From assembly GCA_934675585.1 (NCBI GenBank), contig CAKUQY010000023.1, forward strand, positions 1 to 30,001: 30,001 nt of DNA, given 5' to 3'. The notes beneath the pieces are model-generated. The model ran no database searches, had not been told where the DNA came from, and saw only the letters and a list, made by a program, of their open reading frames with translations. This document shows positions 15,999 through 24,575 of this stretch, one piece after another (position 1 is the first letter of the stretch; each line of letters begins with the position of its first letter). The position numbers were made by a program, and so were the translations under genes. This DNA is from an uncultured Opitutales bacterium. Lineage in GTDB: Bacteria > Verrucomicrobiota > Verrucomicrobiia > Opitutales > UBA953.

Positions 15999-16019
15999 AA
16001 ATTTTAGCGTTAAAGTTAT

Positions 16020-16376
16020 TTATCGATTAAAAGAGTCTAAATAATCCCAAAAATTTTTATCTTGTTCAATCAAATGTTCGTCATTTACGGGCAATTTGTT
16101 ACGGAACGCGAAATCGGTAATGCTATTGCCTTTCAAAATATGCGTGCAAAACAAAATGTTGTTTTTTAATGTAAAATAGAGTCGCAAATCTTCAAGGCGG
16201 ATGCGATAAAACAAGCTCCCGTCGCGTTTAATCACGCCATAGTTCCCGCGATGCGCTTTGCCGTCGAGCGCTTTTTGGTCGATATTGGTCAATGCTTCAA
16301 TAATTTGCATTTGTTTTTCAACGGTTTGTTTTTTCAACTCGCCGTTGGCATAAGGTGTAAAACTAATTTGATTCAT
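16020..16376 (-). CDS. Small protein with RelE/ParE-like segment
   Basis: A 118-residue cytosolic protein. The central part, KAHRGNYGVIKRDGSLFYRIRLEDLRLYFTLKNNILFCTHI (roughly 60-100), has the pattern of RelE/ParE-fold toxins: a basic strand giving 'YRIR..D.RLYF', then a hydrophobic strand. No antitoxin gene accompanies it; the neighbours are pssA (21 bases downstream) and a lipoprotein gene (21 bases upstream). A solo housekeeping relative of the fold is more likely than an active toxin. The similarity is judged by eye only, so the family call is tentative, but the reading frame itself is well placed in a row of minus-strand genes. Confidence 0.55.
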   Translation of the reverse strand: MNQISFTPYANGELKKQTVEKQMQIIEALTNIDQKALDGKAHRGNYGVIKRDGSLFYRIRLEDLRLYFTLKNNILFCTHILKGNSITDFAFRNKLPVNDEHLIEQDKNFWDYLDSFNR

Positions 16377-16397
16377 TTTTCAAAATGGAACTTATTC

Positions 16398-16622
16398 TTA
16401 AAAATCTTCAGGATTTGACCAGCGGTCGCCCTCGCGGTTTAAACGATTTTTGTTTTCTTCCCGCACGCCGTCCAAATATTCGTCCGCCGTCGTGATTTCG
16501 CCTTTGACGACTCCCGCGACGACAGGTTTGTGAAAGCCAGGATCGCCAGGTTCGTCCTGCGCGCAGCCCGCGAGAACGAGCGTTCCCGCGAGCAAGCAAG
16601 AAAATTTTAAAATCATGTTCAT
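16398..16622 (-). CDS. Small predicted lipoprotein
   Basis: A 74-residue protein that starts with a lipoprotein signal peptide, MILKFSCLLAGTLVLAGC, with the lipobox LAGC; the cysteine is residue 19. The mature part is about 55 residues, highly charged (KGEITTADEYLDGVREENKNRLNREGDRW) and without recognisable domain. It probably sits in the outer membrane facing the periplasm. The start lies seven bases after the stop of the phosphohexomutase gene, so the two are likely co-transcribed. The frame also contains a motif copy within the signal peptide, encoding AGTL. Confidence 0.75.
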   Translation of the reverse strand: MNMILKFSCLLAGTLVLAGCAQDEPGDPGFHKPVVAGVVKGEITTADEYLDGVREENKNRLNREGDRWSNPEDF

Positions 16623-16629
16623 TCTTGAA

Positions 16630-18546
16630 TTATTCGCCCGCGCGTTTGAGAGCGTCTTCTTTCAAAAATACTTTCATCGCGTCGATTTGAGCCGAAACTT
16701 CCGCCTTGGCTTGCGCGAGATCGCTCGCTGACGATGTGCCAAAAATGTAAAATTTAATTTTTGGCTCGGTGCCGCTCCCGCGAACCGCAATTTTCATGCC
16801 GTTTTCAAGCGTGAAGAAATAGAAATCTTCTTTTGGAATAATTTCGCCATCGCAATCTTTAATCGTATCGCGGCCAAAATCAAGAAATTCTACCACGGGA
16901 ACGCCCAAAATTGATTTTGGCGGATCTGCGCGCAAGCTCATCAAAATCTGCTTAATTTGTCCCGCGCCCTTTGCGCCTTCGAGCACGATATTAAGCAAAC
17001 TTTCGAGATAATAACCGTAATCTTTGTAAATGCTATCAAGATATTCCGCGAGCGTCATTCCTTTCGATTTCGCCCAAGCTGCCATTTCGACGACCATCAA
17101 AACCGCGGCGTTGGCGTCCTTGTCGCGCACACTGTCAGAATGCAAATAGCCATAACTTTCTTCGCCACCGACGACAAAGAACGTTCCCGCCGCGAGTTGC
17201 GCCTTTGCACGTTCCCGCCACGAAAGCGACGTGTAATTTGGAACAGTTTTTTCGAGCGCTTCTTGATATTTTTGCAAACGCGCGCCGATCCATTTAAAGC
17301 CCGTCAAACAATTGACGCAGCGGATGCCGTTTTTCGCCGCGATCGCGTCTTGCAACGGCGAAGTAACGAAAGTTTTGATAATTGTCGCCTTGCCCGTTCC
17401 CGCGAGAATGCCCAATTCTTTCATACGCGCGATACGAAACGCCGTGAGCATCGAGCCGGTTTGGTTGCCCGTGTAAAGCGTGTACGAACCGTCGCGGTTG
17501 CGCGCCGCCATGCCAACGCGGTCGTCGTCGGGATCGGTTCCCAAAATAACTTCTGCGCCCGTCGCTTTTGCTTTTTCAATTGCCAATGTAAACGCCTCAG
17601 CGTTTTCTGGATTTGGAGATTTCACGGTTGGGAAACGTCCATCGTGTGGCAATTGTTCTGTAACCGTTACAAAATCAACGCCAAGTTTTTTCAACGCGGG
17701 CAAAATCATCACATCTCCTGTGCCGTGAATGTTGGTAAAACAAACTTTCAGCGGCGTGCGCGCAATCACTTCGCTGTCGAGCACCGCACAAGATAAATCG
17801 TTCAAATAATCTTCTTCAACACTTGCGGGAACGGCTTTGACTTGCGACAAATCAATCGTCAAAAATTGCGGGATCTCTGCCAAACGTACCGCGTTCACTG
17901 CATCGATAATCGATTCCGCATGTGGCGAAATTACTTGCGCGCCATCGCGAAAATAACATTTAAAACCGTTATCGTGCGACGGATTGTGCGACGCAGTGAT
18001 CACGATTCCCGTGTCCGTTCCCAGCGCGCGAATCGAAAATGACAATTGCGGTGTCGAACGCGGACCGTCGAACAAATACGCTTCACCACCCAATTTGCAC
18101 CAAATTGAAGCCGCCAACTCCGAAAAATGACGCGAAAAATGACGCACGTCATGGCCGATCACAATGCGCGGCGCGCGGTCTTTGACGACTTTGGACATGT
18201 ATTGATACAAACCAACCGTTGCGCGAACGATATTGAAATCGTTAAGATTCGCCGTTCCCACCGCGGGATGTTCGGGAGCGCCTAATTTATCACGCGTTCC
18301 CGCTTCCGCAGGTGGCGTAACTTTGCCGATCGTGCGGCCGCGCATGCCACCCGTTCCGAATGCGATTTTCTTAAAAAAGCGGTCGTTCACCTCGCTGTAT
18401 TGCCCATCGTCGAGAAGTGTTTCAATTGACGCGAGCGCCCAAACAGGTAAAAAGTTTGCATTCACCCATTCTACAAGATTATCACGGGTTGAGGGGGTAA
18501 TATTTCCCACATTAGCTGCGGATTCAATTTTTTCTAAAAGACTCAT
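16630..18546 (-). CDS. Phosphoglucomutase/phosphomannomutase family protein
   Basis: This alpha-D-phosphohexomutase interconverts sugar 1- and 6-phosphates. Visible motifs are the N-terminal FGTGGMRG (63-70), the catalytic phosphoserine S186 in TASHNPSHDNG, the Mg-binding DPDDD (338-342), GGEESYGY for sugar recognition, and the phosphate-binding RGSGTEPKIKFY near the C-terminus. At 638 residues it resembles the PgcA/PGM2 type rather than the shorter ManB type. I start at 18546 (MSLLEKIES): an upstream in-frame ATG at 18630 would add 28 residues, but these are only the translation of the TTGACAA simple repeat and motif copies. Substrate preference cannot be read from the sequence. Confidence 0.9.
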   Translation of the reverse strand: MSLLEKIESAANVGNITPSTRDNLVEWVNANFLPVWALASIETLLDDGQYSEVNDRFFKKIAFGTGGMRGRTIGKVTPPAEAGTRDKLGAPEHPAVGTANLNDFNIVRATVGLYQYMSKVVKDRAPRIVIGHDVRHFSRHFSELAASIWCKLGGEAYLFDGPRSTPQLSFSIRALGTDTGIVITASHNPSHDNGFKCYFRDGAQVISPHAESIIDAVNAVRLAEIPQFLTIDLSQVKAVPASVEEDYLNDLSCAVLDSEVIARTPLKVCFTNIHGTGDVMILPALKKLGVDFVTVTEQLPHDGRFPTVKSPNPENAEAFTLAIEKAKATGAEVILGTDPDDDRVGMAARNRDGSYTLYTGNQTGSMLTAFRIARMKELGILAGTGKATIIKTFVTSPLQDAIAAKNGIRCVNCLTGFKWIGARLQKYQEALEKTVPNYTSLSWRERAKAQLAAGTFFVVGGEESYGYLHSDSVRDKDANAAVLMVVEMAAWAKSKGMTLAEYLDSIYKDYGYYLESLLNIVLEGAKGAGQIKQILMSLRADPPKSILGVPVVEFLDFGRDTIKDCDGEIIPKEDFYFFTLENGMKIAVRGSGTEPKIKFYIFGTSSASDLAQAKAEVSAQIDAMKVFLKEDALKRAGE

Positions 18547-18561
18547 AACAAGACTATTATA

Positions 18562-18604
18562 AATTGACAATTGACAATTGACAATTGAGAATTTACGGGA
18601 ACGC
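18562..18604. repeat. Tandem TTGACAA-type repeat joined to a motif copy
   Basis: Three to four units of AATTGACA, ending in CAATTGAGAATT and then ACGGGAACG. The composite recurs almost identically at 23716-23747, also just upstream of a minus-strand start codon (GH20), so it looks like a dispersed repeat and not chance. Confidence 0.75.
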
Positions 18605-18632
18605 AAAGTCGAACAGACGCGGGAACGCAAAA

Positions 18633-18665
18633 TAAAAAAGCTCCGTCGCGGGAACGGAGCTTTTT
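18633..18665 (-). terminator. Bidirectional terminator after the GH84 gene, motif at hairpin tip
   Basis: AAAAAGCTCCGT (18635-18646) pairs with ACGGAGCTTTTT (18654-18665) around CGCGGGA. A motif copy forms the tip. The A and T flanks give a T run on both strands, but on the minus strand it ends the GH20-GH84 operon. Confidence 0.8.
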
Positions 18666-18687
18666 ATTATTTTTTTGCGGGAACGCG

Positions 18688-21144
18688 TTATTTCCAAAGA
18701 ATTTCGAAAACGTAAATATTTTTCTTGTCCGCAACAGGAGAAATTGTAACTTTGCCTGGCTCTTTTTTGATTGCGCTTGCGGGAGCGCTTGAGAACACGA
18801 GGCAACTTTTTTCGCCGTTAGGTGCGGTGAAAGTTACTGGTTTGCCGCTTACCGTGTAATATGAAAGCGGGTCGCCATCAAATACGGCGGCATTGCTGTT
18901 CACGCGCGAATCTTCTGGAATGTCGAGTTTTGCTTGGTTAATTTTTGTTACAATTTGTTTTGAAGTTTTGTTAATCAAGCGTGCGCCGACCACTTTTTGC
19001 GAAGGTTTGAGCGAGGTTTCAACGTTTGCGCCGCGCGTTTTGCCGCCCAATTGTTTCCAAGTTTTGCCATCGGTTGTGATTTCGAGGGTCAATTGTTTTG
19101 CTGCGGCGTTATCGAGCGTAAAGTGAACATAATTAGCGACAACGCCATCGGGCAACATGAGGCCGAGATAATCGCCTTTATTAAACTTTACTTGTTCGTA
19201 AACCGTTGCGAGCTTGACATACTTGCCGTCGCGATTAGTTTTTACTTGTTGCAATTGCGAAATATTTGTAAGCGTTTTATACAAATCGCCGCCGTTCCCG
19301 CCAGTTGCTGCTTTTTCTTTGCCGAGATAGCTTTTGCAAATTTGTTTCCACTCGCTATCCATCGCGTTTTGCAAAAATGGCATAACGTGCAAGCCTCCGA
19401 CAACCGCGGGATTTTGGTGAGGAGCGCCAATATCTTTTGCGTGTTGGATTTGATTGTCGGACGCTTTTTGTTGACGCGCGTAAGCGACGAGTGCGCGGCT
19501 GTAATTCGCCGCAGTTTTATCAATCGCGTTCCCGCTCGACGTGTTCATATCAACAACAGCTTCGCCCAAGCGGCCAATCGCACCAAGATTTTTCACCCAG
19601 CATTGAATTTCGAGCCACAATTCTGGATTGTCTTCTGGAATTTCTTTGCACAAAGTTTCAGATGCTTTTTGCATTTTTTCAAATTCTGCATTCAACGCTT
19701 TTGCCGTTCCCGCAGAAAGTTTGCCCTTGGCAATTTCACCTGCAGCTTTGTCAAGCAATGGCTTGAACGCGACCGATTCTTCGCGACGATAACCGTGACC
19801 ATTTTTGCCTTGGTCGGAACTATGATTTGCAAGCGTTTGCATCGCCTCGTGATAAGTCGGGAACAAACGTTTAATGCCGTCGCGCCACGATTTATCAGAA
19901 TTGAATCCATCAATATTCCAAGTCCAATCGCCCACACCAAAAAGCGCGATTTTTGATGCTTCCGGCTTGTCCATCGGATTCGACGCAAAGCCGTTCAATT
20001 TGCCTTTGTTGCCTGGCTCCAAACCATAAGTTCTGCCGAGCAACAATGAGCGCGCACAATAATCGACAACTGGCCAATTCCACCAAACATAACTATTGCG
20101 CTTGATGCGATTGTTCACCCATTCTGTGCCGCTGGTAGTAATGTCGTGGCAAACGCTGTCGCCCGTCCAAAAAACATTGATGCGTTTGTCAAGTCCCGCG
20201 CCCAAAACATCGAGATATTTTGAATGCGCAGGCGACCAGCCGCGATTGTATTCCGTCGGGCACATCAACACGGGAGCGCAGTCTCCTTTTTCGTCAGAAA
20301 ATTTTTGGACAAAATTGCAAAGTTTTACGTGCAAATCGCCATCGGCAGCGCCAAAGTCGTCAAACAAAACGCCAAACGCGCGGAAACCGATTTTGTACAT
20401 CGATTCAAGTTTGTTGCGCAACGTCGCCAATTCCGCGTCGAGATTGTTTTTATTGACGTTCCCGCCAAGGTGAATTGTCCAAGTAAAATACACGTGATTT
20501 TTCTTCGCGATTTCGAGCAATTCCTTGAATTCTTTCTGCTTTTCTTCTGGATATGCCTCGCGCCATTTACTGCGGTGGAACGGATCGTCTTTTGGCGAAT
20601 AAACATAAATATTCATTTTGTATTTGCCATAAAAACGCAATTGGCTTGCGCGTGCGTCTTGCGACCAAACGCGACCGTAAAAGCCCTCGATTGAACCGCG
20701 AAACGGAATGTCCGGAAAATCAACAACTTCGCCGCAACCGATTTTACCGTCGAGCGAAATCATTTGCGCCAAGGTTTGCGCCGCGTAATAAACGCCCGTT
20801 GAATCTGCCGCCGAAATTTTAATTTCATTGGGGCGAATCTCCAAACAATACGCACCGGGAACGAGTTTTTTCAACTTTTTCTTCAAGGTCGTGCCTTTTT
20901 CATCAACAACGATTTTCACGTTCCCAGAAGGATTCATTTTTTTAGCTTTGCAAGCTTCGAGAATTGGCCACAAATCGGGCTTTTTCAGCGAACTTCCCGC
21001 CAATTGCGACGCATTGATTGTTGATGTGTTCGTTTTAACTTGTTGGATTGTTGGATAAACGTCGTTCAACGATGCCGCGTTGAGCGTTCCCGCGAACGCC
21101 GCCAACGAGAGCGTCAACATTAATGATTTTGAAATCGAATTCAT
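18688..21144 (-). CDS. Secreted beta-N-acetylglucosaminidase (GH84)
   Basis: A signal peptide (1-23, MNSISKSLMLTLSLAAFAGT...) is followed by a GH84 N-terminal beta/alpha domain (about 25-140) and the catalytic barrel starting at FRGSIEGFYG (148-157). Further family marks are YVYSPKDDPFH (180-190) and GVLFDDFG (258-265); the D262-D263 pair fits the acid/base and substrate-polarising residues. A helical domain (about 480-600) and a C-terminal F5/8-type-like beta region (650-818) complete the 818 residues. Characterised relatives cleave terminal beta-GlcNAc from glycoproteins, including O-GlcNAc and host glycans. It is the second gene of an operon with GH20, whose stop lies 36 bases upstream. 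Expected location: periplasm or outside. Confidence 0.92.
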   Translation of the reverse strand: MNSISKSLMLTLSLAAFAGTLNAASLNDVYPTIQQVKTNTSTINASQLAGSSLKKPDLWPILEACKAKKMNPSGNVKIVVDEKGTTLKKKLKKLVPGAYCLEIRPNEIKISAADSTGVYYAAQTLAQMISLDGKIGCGEVVDFPDIPFRGSIEGFYGRVWSQDARASQLRFYGKYKMNIYVYSPKDDPFHRSKWREAYPEEKQKEFKELLEIAKKNHVYFTWTIHLGGNVNKNNLDAELATLRNKLESMYKIGFRAFGVLFDDFGAADGDLHVKLCNFVQKFSDEKGDCAPVLMCPTEYNRGWSPAHSKYLDVLGAGLDKRINVFWTGDSVCHDITTSGTEWVNNRIKRNSYVWWNWPVVDYCARSLLLGRTYGLEPGNKGKLNGFASNPMDKPEASKIALFGVGDWTWNIDGFNSDKSWRDGIKRLFPTYHEAMQTLANHSSDQGKNGHGYRREESVAFKPLLDKAAGEIAKGKLSAGTAKALNAEFEKMQKASETLCKEIPEDNPELWLEIQCWVKNLGAIGRLGEAVVDMNTSSGNAIDKTAANYSRALVAYARQQKASDNQIQHAKDIGAPHQNPAVVGGLHVMPFLQNAMDSEWKQICKSYLGKEKAATGGNGGDLYKTLTNISQLQQVKTNRDGKYVKLATVYEQVKFNKGDYLGLMLPDGVVANYVHFTLDNAAAKQLTLEITTDGKTWKQLGGKTRGANVETSLKPSQKVVGARLINKTSKQIVTKINQAKLDIPEDSRVNSNAAVFDGDPLSYYTVSGKPVTFTAPNGEKSCLVFSSAPASAIKKEPGKVTISPVADKKNIYVFEILWK

Positions 21145-21180
21145 AATTTTTATAATTTTTACGTTCCCGCGAGTGAATAA

Positions 21181-23661
21181 TTAGTCGAGCTTTTTAATCG
21201 TCAAGTTTTCGATGGTTCCCTTAAACGCATTTTCACGTGCGCCAATATTTTTGAGCGGGAACACAAACAAATTACTTTTTACTTTATCATTGTAAAGATG
21301 ACGTTTAGGTGCGCCAATTTCAACGCCATCCGCAAAAAGCGTCAATGTTTTATCTTTGGCGACGAGTTTAATTTTTACGGGTTTATTTTCAGGCAAGGTG
21401 TAATCGAAAGAATACAACCAAGTGTCGCGCACAATGCCAAATTTGCCCGTGTCTTTTTGCACCGCCATAATTTTACCAACTGGAGCCGAGAATAAAACTT
21501 GCTCGCCTTGCGTTCCCGCAGCGCGACGCACAGTAAATTCGGCAACGTAATTAGGAGCAATGCCCGAAATTCCCGTTGGCTCGGCAGAATCGCCGCCCTT
21601 CAAATTAACTTTGCCCTGCTTTTTGAACATTACGCCATTTTTATCGGCGGGAACGATGTATCCAGGATTGTTATTTGGCGAGAAGCCAACAGCTTTGGTT
21701 ACCTCGACAAACGCGTTGTAATCGCGATCTTCAGCGTTGTTCCAAGTTTTTTCTGCATAAACTGCGCAACTTGGCGCAATACGGTCGATAAACAATTCAT
21801 AGTCGCACAAACCGATATCGCGACAGAATGAATTGTCGTTCCAAATCGCCCATTGTGCGCCCAATAATTTGGGGTGACCTGGCAACACTGCGCGATCGCC
21901 CATTAAATGAGGCTGCCATGCCGAAGAATAAAGCCATGGCAAATTCAAGAAATCGCCATAACCGCCTCGACTTCCCGTTCCCGAAGGCACGATGTAGCTC
22001 GTAACGTCTTGAATATTGATAATATCAAAATTGTATTGGTCGATCGCGGGGCGTGGATCTTGCCAGCCAAGACTCCAAATATCCGTCTCGCAGCCCCTGC
22101 CATCGACAGGTGTTTTACCATTTTTGTATGAGAAACTACCCCAAAGACGAGGCACGCGACCGCTCGATTTAATATAATCAAGCATCATCGCGGCAAATGC
22201 GCGATAATCTTCAGCGCTGCCATAATATTCGTCGGTACCGATGTGAATTTTGCAATCGCGGAAAACTGCAGGTTGGCCGTTTTGTGGCTTGATATATTCA
22301 TCAAAAAGTTGTTTAACAAAATTAAAGGTTTCTTCACGGTAAGTTTTTTTGCCTTTGTAAATATCCGTCGAAGCATCGAGCATCGCCGTGCGTTCAACAT
22401 CATGTTCTTTGTGAACGTTGCCACGATACATCAAATCAGGACGCACTTTTACCAAACTCATCGCGTGGCCGGGAACGTCAATTTCGGGAACGATGTTCAC
22501 GCCGTAAAGATTCGCCAAATCAATAAATTTGCCAAATTCTTCTTTGGTGTAAAATTGATCTTGCGAAGTCAATGGCGTGCCATCTTTGCCTTTAATTTTT
22601 GATTCCAAACGGAAACCTGTTGGCGCCGCAGCGAGCACTTCCTTAATCGCGGCCGCTTTTTGTTCTGGCGTTGCGTCTTTGCCGTTTGGAATTTTGGTAT
22701 ATTCGTGCAGCCAAATAAAGTTGTCGTTCAAGTGAACTTGAAAATCGTTCATTTTGTAATACGACATCGTTTTCATCGAATTGATCAATGCTTCCATCGT
22801 TGCTGGCTTGCGGCCCACGTCGTAAGAAAATCCGCGCAAGCTGTATTGTGGATAATCGACCACTTTACCGCACGGGAACGTATTTTTATGTTGGCGGAAA
22901 ACTTGCAAAATACTACGCGTTGCCCAGAATGCGCCGATAGCGTTTGAAGATTCGATGACAATTTGGCGATTGTCAATTTTCATACGATAACCTTCTTCAC
23001 CCAATTCTGCAACATTGCCCTTGGCATTCACGAGCATCGCGATATTGTTGCTCGCAATTTGTTTTTCATCTTTAATTAATTTAACTTCCACTGGATAGCC
23101 CAATTCAGAAGTCAATTCTTTTGCAAAAAGCTCCGCGCGCGCTTGCAATGTTGGCTTGCCCACTTTTGCATCGCGTTCCCGCAAAACAATTGCCAAATTA
23201 CGCGCAGGTTTAAACGAACCACTTGCCCCTGCCCATTCTTGCAACGCGGGAACGACCGCTGGCTTTTCGTTCCCGTTAGCTTTTGCCTTTTCTTTCACGG
23301 GAACGGCAATATCAAACGTTTGCGTCAACGAGCTTTCTTTGCCCTTGGTTAACTTAAAGGTAACTTTTGTTGTTTTAGGCGAAAGTGGATGGCGAATTTT
23401 TCCTTCTGGCGAAATCAACTGTTCATAAGTCGTCGCCGCAATCGAAGCTTTCACGCCCGCCGGCAATTTTTTATAAACAACTTTGTCGCCTGTAACATCG
23501 ACATTTTTTTCGACAGAAAAATCCTTAATCGCTTGTTCTAACGAAGCAGCGGGCTTTGCCGCGTAAGATGGCACTTTTTCTTCAATCGCCTTTGCTTGAG
23601 TAAATGGAGCAACAGCAACCATCGCCATTACTACAGAAATTAAAATGTTTTTTGTATTCAT
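21181..23661 (-). CDS. Secreted beta-N-acetylhexosaminidase (GH20)
   Basis: A signal peptide (1-25) precedes an N-terminal extension (26-150), a GH20b domain (about 150-270) and the catalytic barrel from YSLRGFSYDVGRKP (273-286). The catalytic D477-E478 pair lies in IHIGTDEYYG; VHLND (309-313) and PEIDVPGHA (392-400) are further GH20 marks. The last 150 residues look like a LamG/concanavalin-type beta-sandwich, perhaps for glycan binding. The 826-residue enzyme should remove terminal beta-GlcNAc or GalNAc by substrate-assisted catalysis. It leads the GH20-GH84 operon; together with GH29 it suggests growth on mucin-like or other aminosugar glycans. The leader has no Shine-Dalgarno sequence. 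Confidence 0.93.
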   Translation of the reverse strand: MNTKNILISVVMAMVAVAPFTQAKAIEEKVPSYAAKPAASLEQAIKDFSVEKNVDVTGDKVVYKKLPAGVKASIAATTYEQLISPEGKIRHPLSPKTTKVTFKLTKGKESSLTQTFDIAVPVKEKAKANGNEKPAVVPALQEWAGASGSFKPARNLAIVLRERDAKVGKPTLQARAELFAKELTSELGYPVEVKLIKDEKQIASNNIAMLVNAKGNVAELGEEGYRMKIDNRQIVIESSNAIGAFWATRSILQVFRQHKNTFPCGKVVDYPQYSLRGFSYDVGRKPATMEALINSMKTMSYYKMNDFQVHLNDNFIWLHEYTKIPNGKDATPEQKAAAIKEVLAAAPTGFRLESKIKGKDGTPLTSQDQFYTKEEFGKFIDLANLYGVNIVPEIDVPGHAMSLVKVRPDLMYRGNVHKEHDVERTAMLDASTDIYKGKKTYREETFNFVKQLFDEYIKPQNGQPAVFRDCKIHIGTDEYYGSAEDYRAFAAMMLDYIKSSGRVPRLWGSFSYKNGKTPVDGRGCETDIWSLGWQDPRPAIDQYNFDIINIQDVTSYIVPSGTGSRGGYGDFLNLPWLYSSAWQPHLMGDRAVLPGHPKLLGAQWAIWNDNSFCRDIGLCDYELFIDRIAPSCAVYAEKTWNNAEDRDYNAFVEVTKAVGFSPNNNPGYIVPADKNGVMFKKQGKVNLKGGDSAEPTGISGIAPNYVAEFTVRRAAGTQGEQVLFSAPVGKIMAVQKDTGKFGIVRDTWLYSFDYTLPENKPVKIKLVAKDKTLTLFADGVEIGAPKRHLYNDKVKSNLFVFPLKNIGARENAFKGTIENLTIKKLD

Positions 23662-23715
23662 AGAGTGTTTTTTTTATATTATTAGGATAACTTTATTTAC
23701 TATAACAACAAAATG

Positions 23716-23747
23716 AACAATTGACAATTGAGAATTGACGGGAACGG
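23716..23747. repeat. Second copy of the AATTGACA-motif composite repeat
   Basis: CAATTGACAATTGAGAATT followed by GACGGGAACGG, matching 18574-18604 with about two differences. It lies 55 bases in front of the GH20 start codon. Confidence 0.7.
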
Positions 23748-23837
23748 CAGAAAAATTATTTTTTGACACGATTATTAATCCGCATAATTAAAACGTTCCC
23801 GCACAAAAATAAACGTTCCCGCGACAACTTTTACAAA

Positions 23838-23876
23838 ATAAAAAAACCGTTCCCGCAAATCAACGGGAACGGTTTT
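23838..23876 (-). terminator. Terminator of rplU-rpmA, two motif copies
   Basis: AAAACCGTTCCCG (23843-23855) pairs with CGGGAACGGTTTT (23864-23876): 13 perfect pairs around an eight-base loop, with a T-rich tail on the minus strand. It lies 24 bases beyond the rpmA stop. Confidence 0.85.
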
Positions 23877-23899
23877 CTAATTTGAGATAAACTCAAAAC

Positions 23900-24154
23900 T
23901 TATTTCGCTGCGATAGGAGCGATTGAGACTTTGCGGTGTTCGCGGTCCCAAACGACGTTCCCGTCAACGAGTGCGAAAAGTGTGTAATCGCGACCGCAAC
24001 CGACATTTGAGCCTGGGTGCATTTTTGTGCCGCATTGACGCATAAGAATGCTGCCAGCTTTCGCAAATTGTCCGCCGTAAAGCTTAACGCCACGACGTTG
24101 TGCGTTTGAATCGCGACCGTTTGAAGAAGTTCCTCCGCCTTTATGGTGTGCCAT
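23900..24154 (-). CDS. rpmA: Ribosomal protein L27
   Basis: An 84-residue L27 with the typical start [16 protein letters not shown] and the core [37 protein letters not shown]. The glycine-rich N-terminus that reaches the peptidyl-transferase centre is present directly after the initiator methionine, with no cleavable extension of the Firmicutes type. It is preceded by rplU with a 41-base gap and not followed by the often-linked obgE gene; a strong terminator follows instead. The leader contains no Shine-Dalgarno sequence. Confidence 0.97.
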   Translation of the reverse strand: MAHHKGGGTSSNGRDSNAQRRGVKLYGGQFAKAGSILMRQCGTKMHPGSNVGCGRDYTLFALVDGNVVWDREHRKVSIAPIAAK

Positions 24155-24195
24155 GAGAAGTAATAAATTATAGGTTAATGTTTATTAAATTGAAC

Positions 24196-24510
24196 TTACG
24201 CTGCGATCGATTTTACTTTAACGACCGAAAGCTCTTGACGATGACCACGACGGCGATATGAATTTTTACGACGACGCATTTTGAACATCACGATTTTTTT
24301 GCCGCGTTTATTTTCAAGAATTTCAAGCTCAACTTTAGCGCCTGCGATTGTTGGTGTACCGACTTTAACATCTGCGCCTTCGCCAGCGAGGATAACTTGA
24401 TCGATAGTAACAACATCGCCAGCTTTTGTTTCTGGATAACGATTGACCGAAATAATATCACCTTCTTTAATGGTGAATTGGCGGCCTTGTGTAATAATTG
24501 TCGCTTTCAT
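24196..24510 (-). CDS. rplU: Ribosomal protein L21
   Basis: A 104-residue L21: MKATIITQGRQFTIKEGDIISVNRY at the start and the conserved end FKMRRRKNSYRRRGHRQELSVVKV, which binds 23S rRNA. It is the first gene of rplU-rpmA. It contains no copy of the GCGTTCCCGC motif. Its promoter appears to overlap the end of purL. Confidence 0.97.
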   Translation of the reverse strand: MKATIITQGRQFTIKEGDIISVNRYPETKAGDVVTIDQVILAGEGADVKVGTPTIAGAKVELEILENKRGKKIVMFKMRRRKNSYRRRGHRQELSVVKVKSIAA

Positions 24511-24538
24511 TGTTAAAAAAAATTAAGTTGTGAGAACT

Positions 24539-24567
24539 ATTAAACTACTTTACGAGCAAAAATGCAA
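24539..24567 (-). promoter_or_regulatory. Possible promoter of rplU-rpmA
   Basis: On the minus strand TTGCAT (24567-24562) and TTTAAT (24544-24539) are exactly 17 bp apart, 28 bases before the rplU ATG. The same TTTAAT -10 box is used in the rpsP promoter. The -35 box is only a partial match. Confidence 0.45.
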
Positions 24568-24575
24568 GCAAAATT

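Noticed and set aside
16957..17796. 279-codon plus-strand frame antisense to the phosphohexomutase
   Set aside because: Antisense shadow with Arg/His/Cys-rich composition and no domain.
18547..18630. 28-residue N-terminal extension of the phosphohexomutase
   Set aside because: It translates only the TTGACAA tandem repeat and motif copies; the family N-terminus begins at 18546.
18997..19956. 319-codon plus-strand frame antisense to GH84
   Set aside because: Antisense shadow; GH84 motifs on the other strand are unmistakable.
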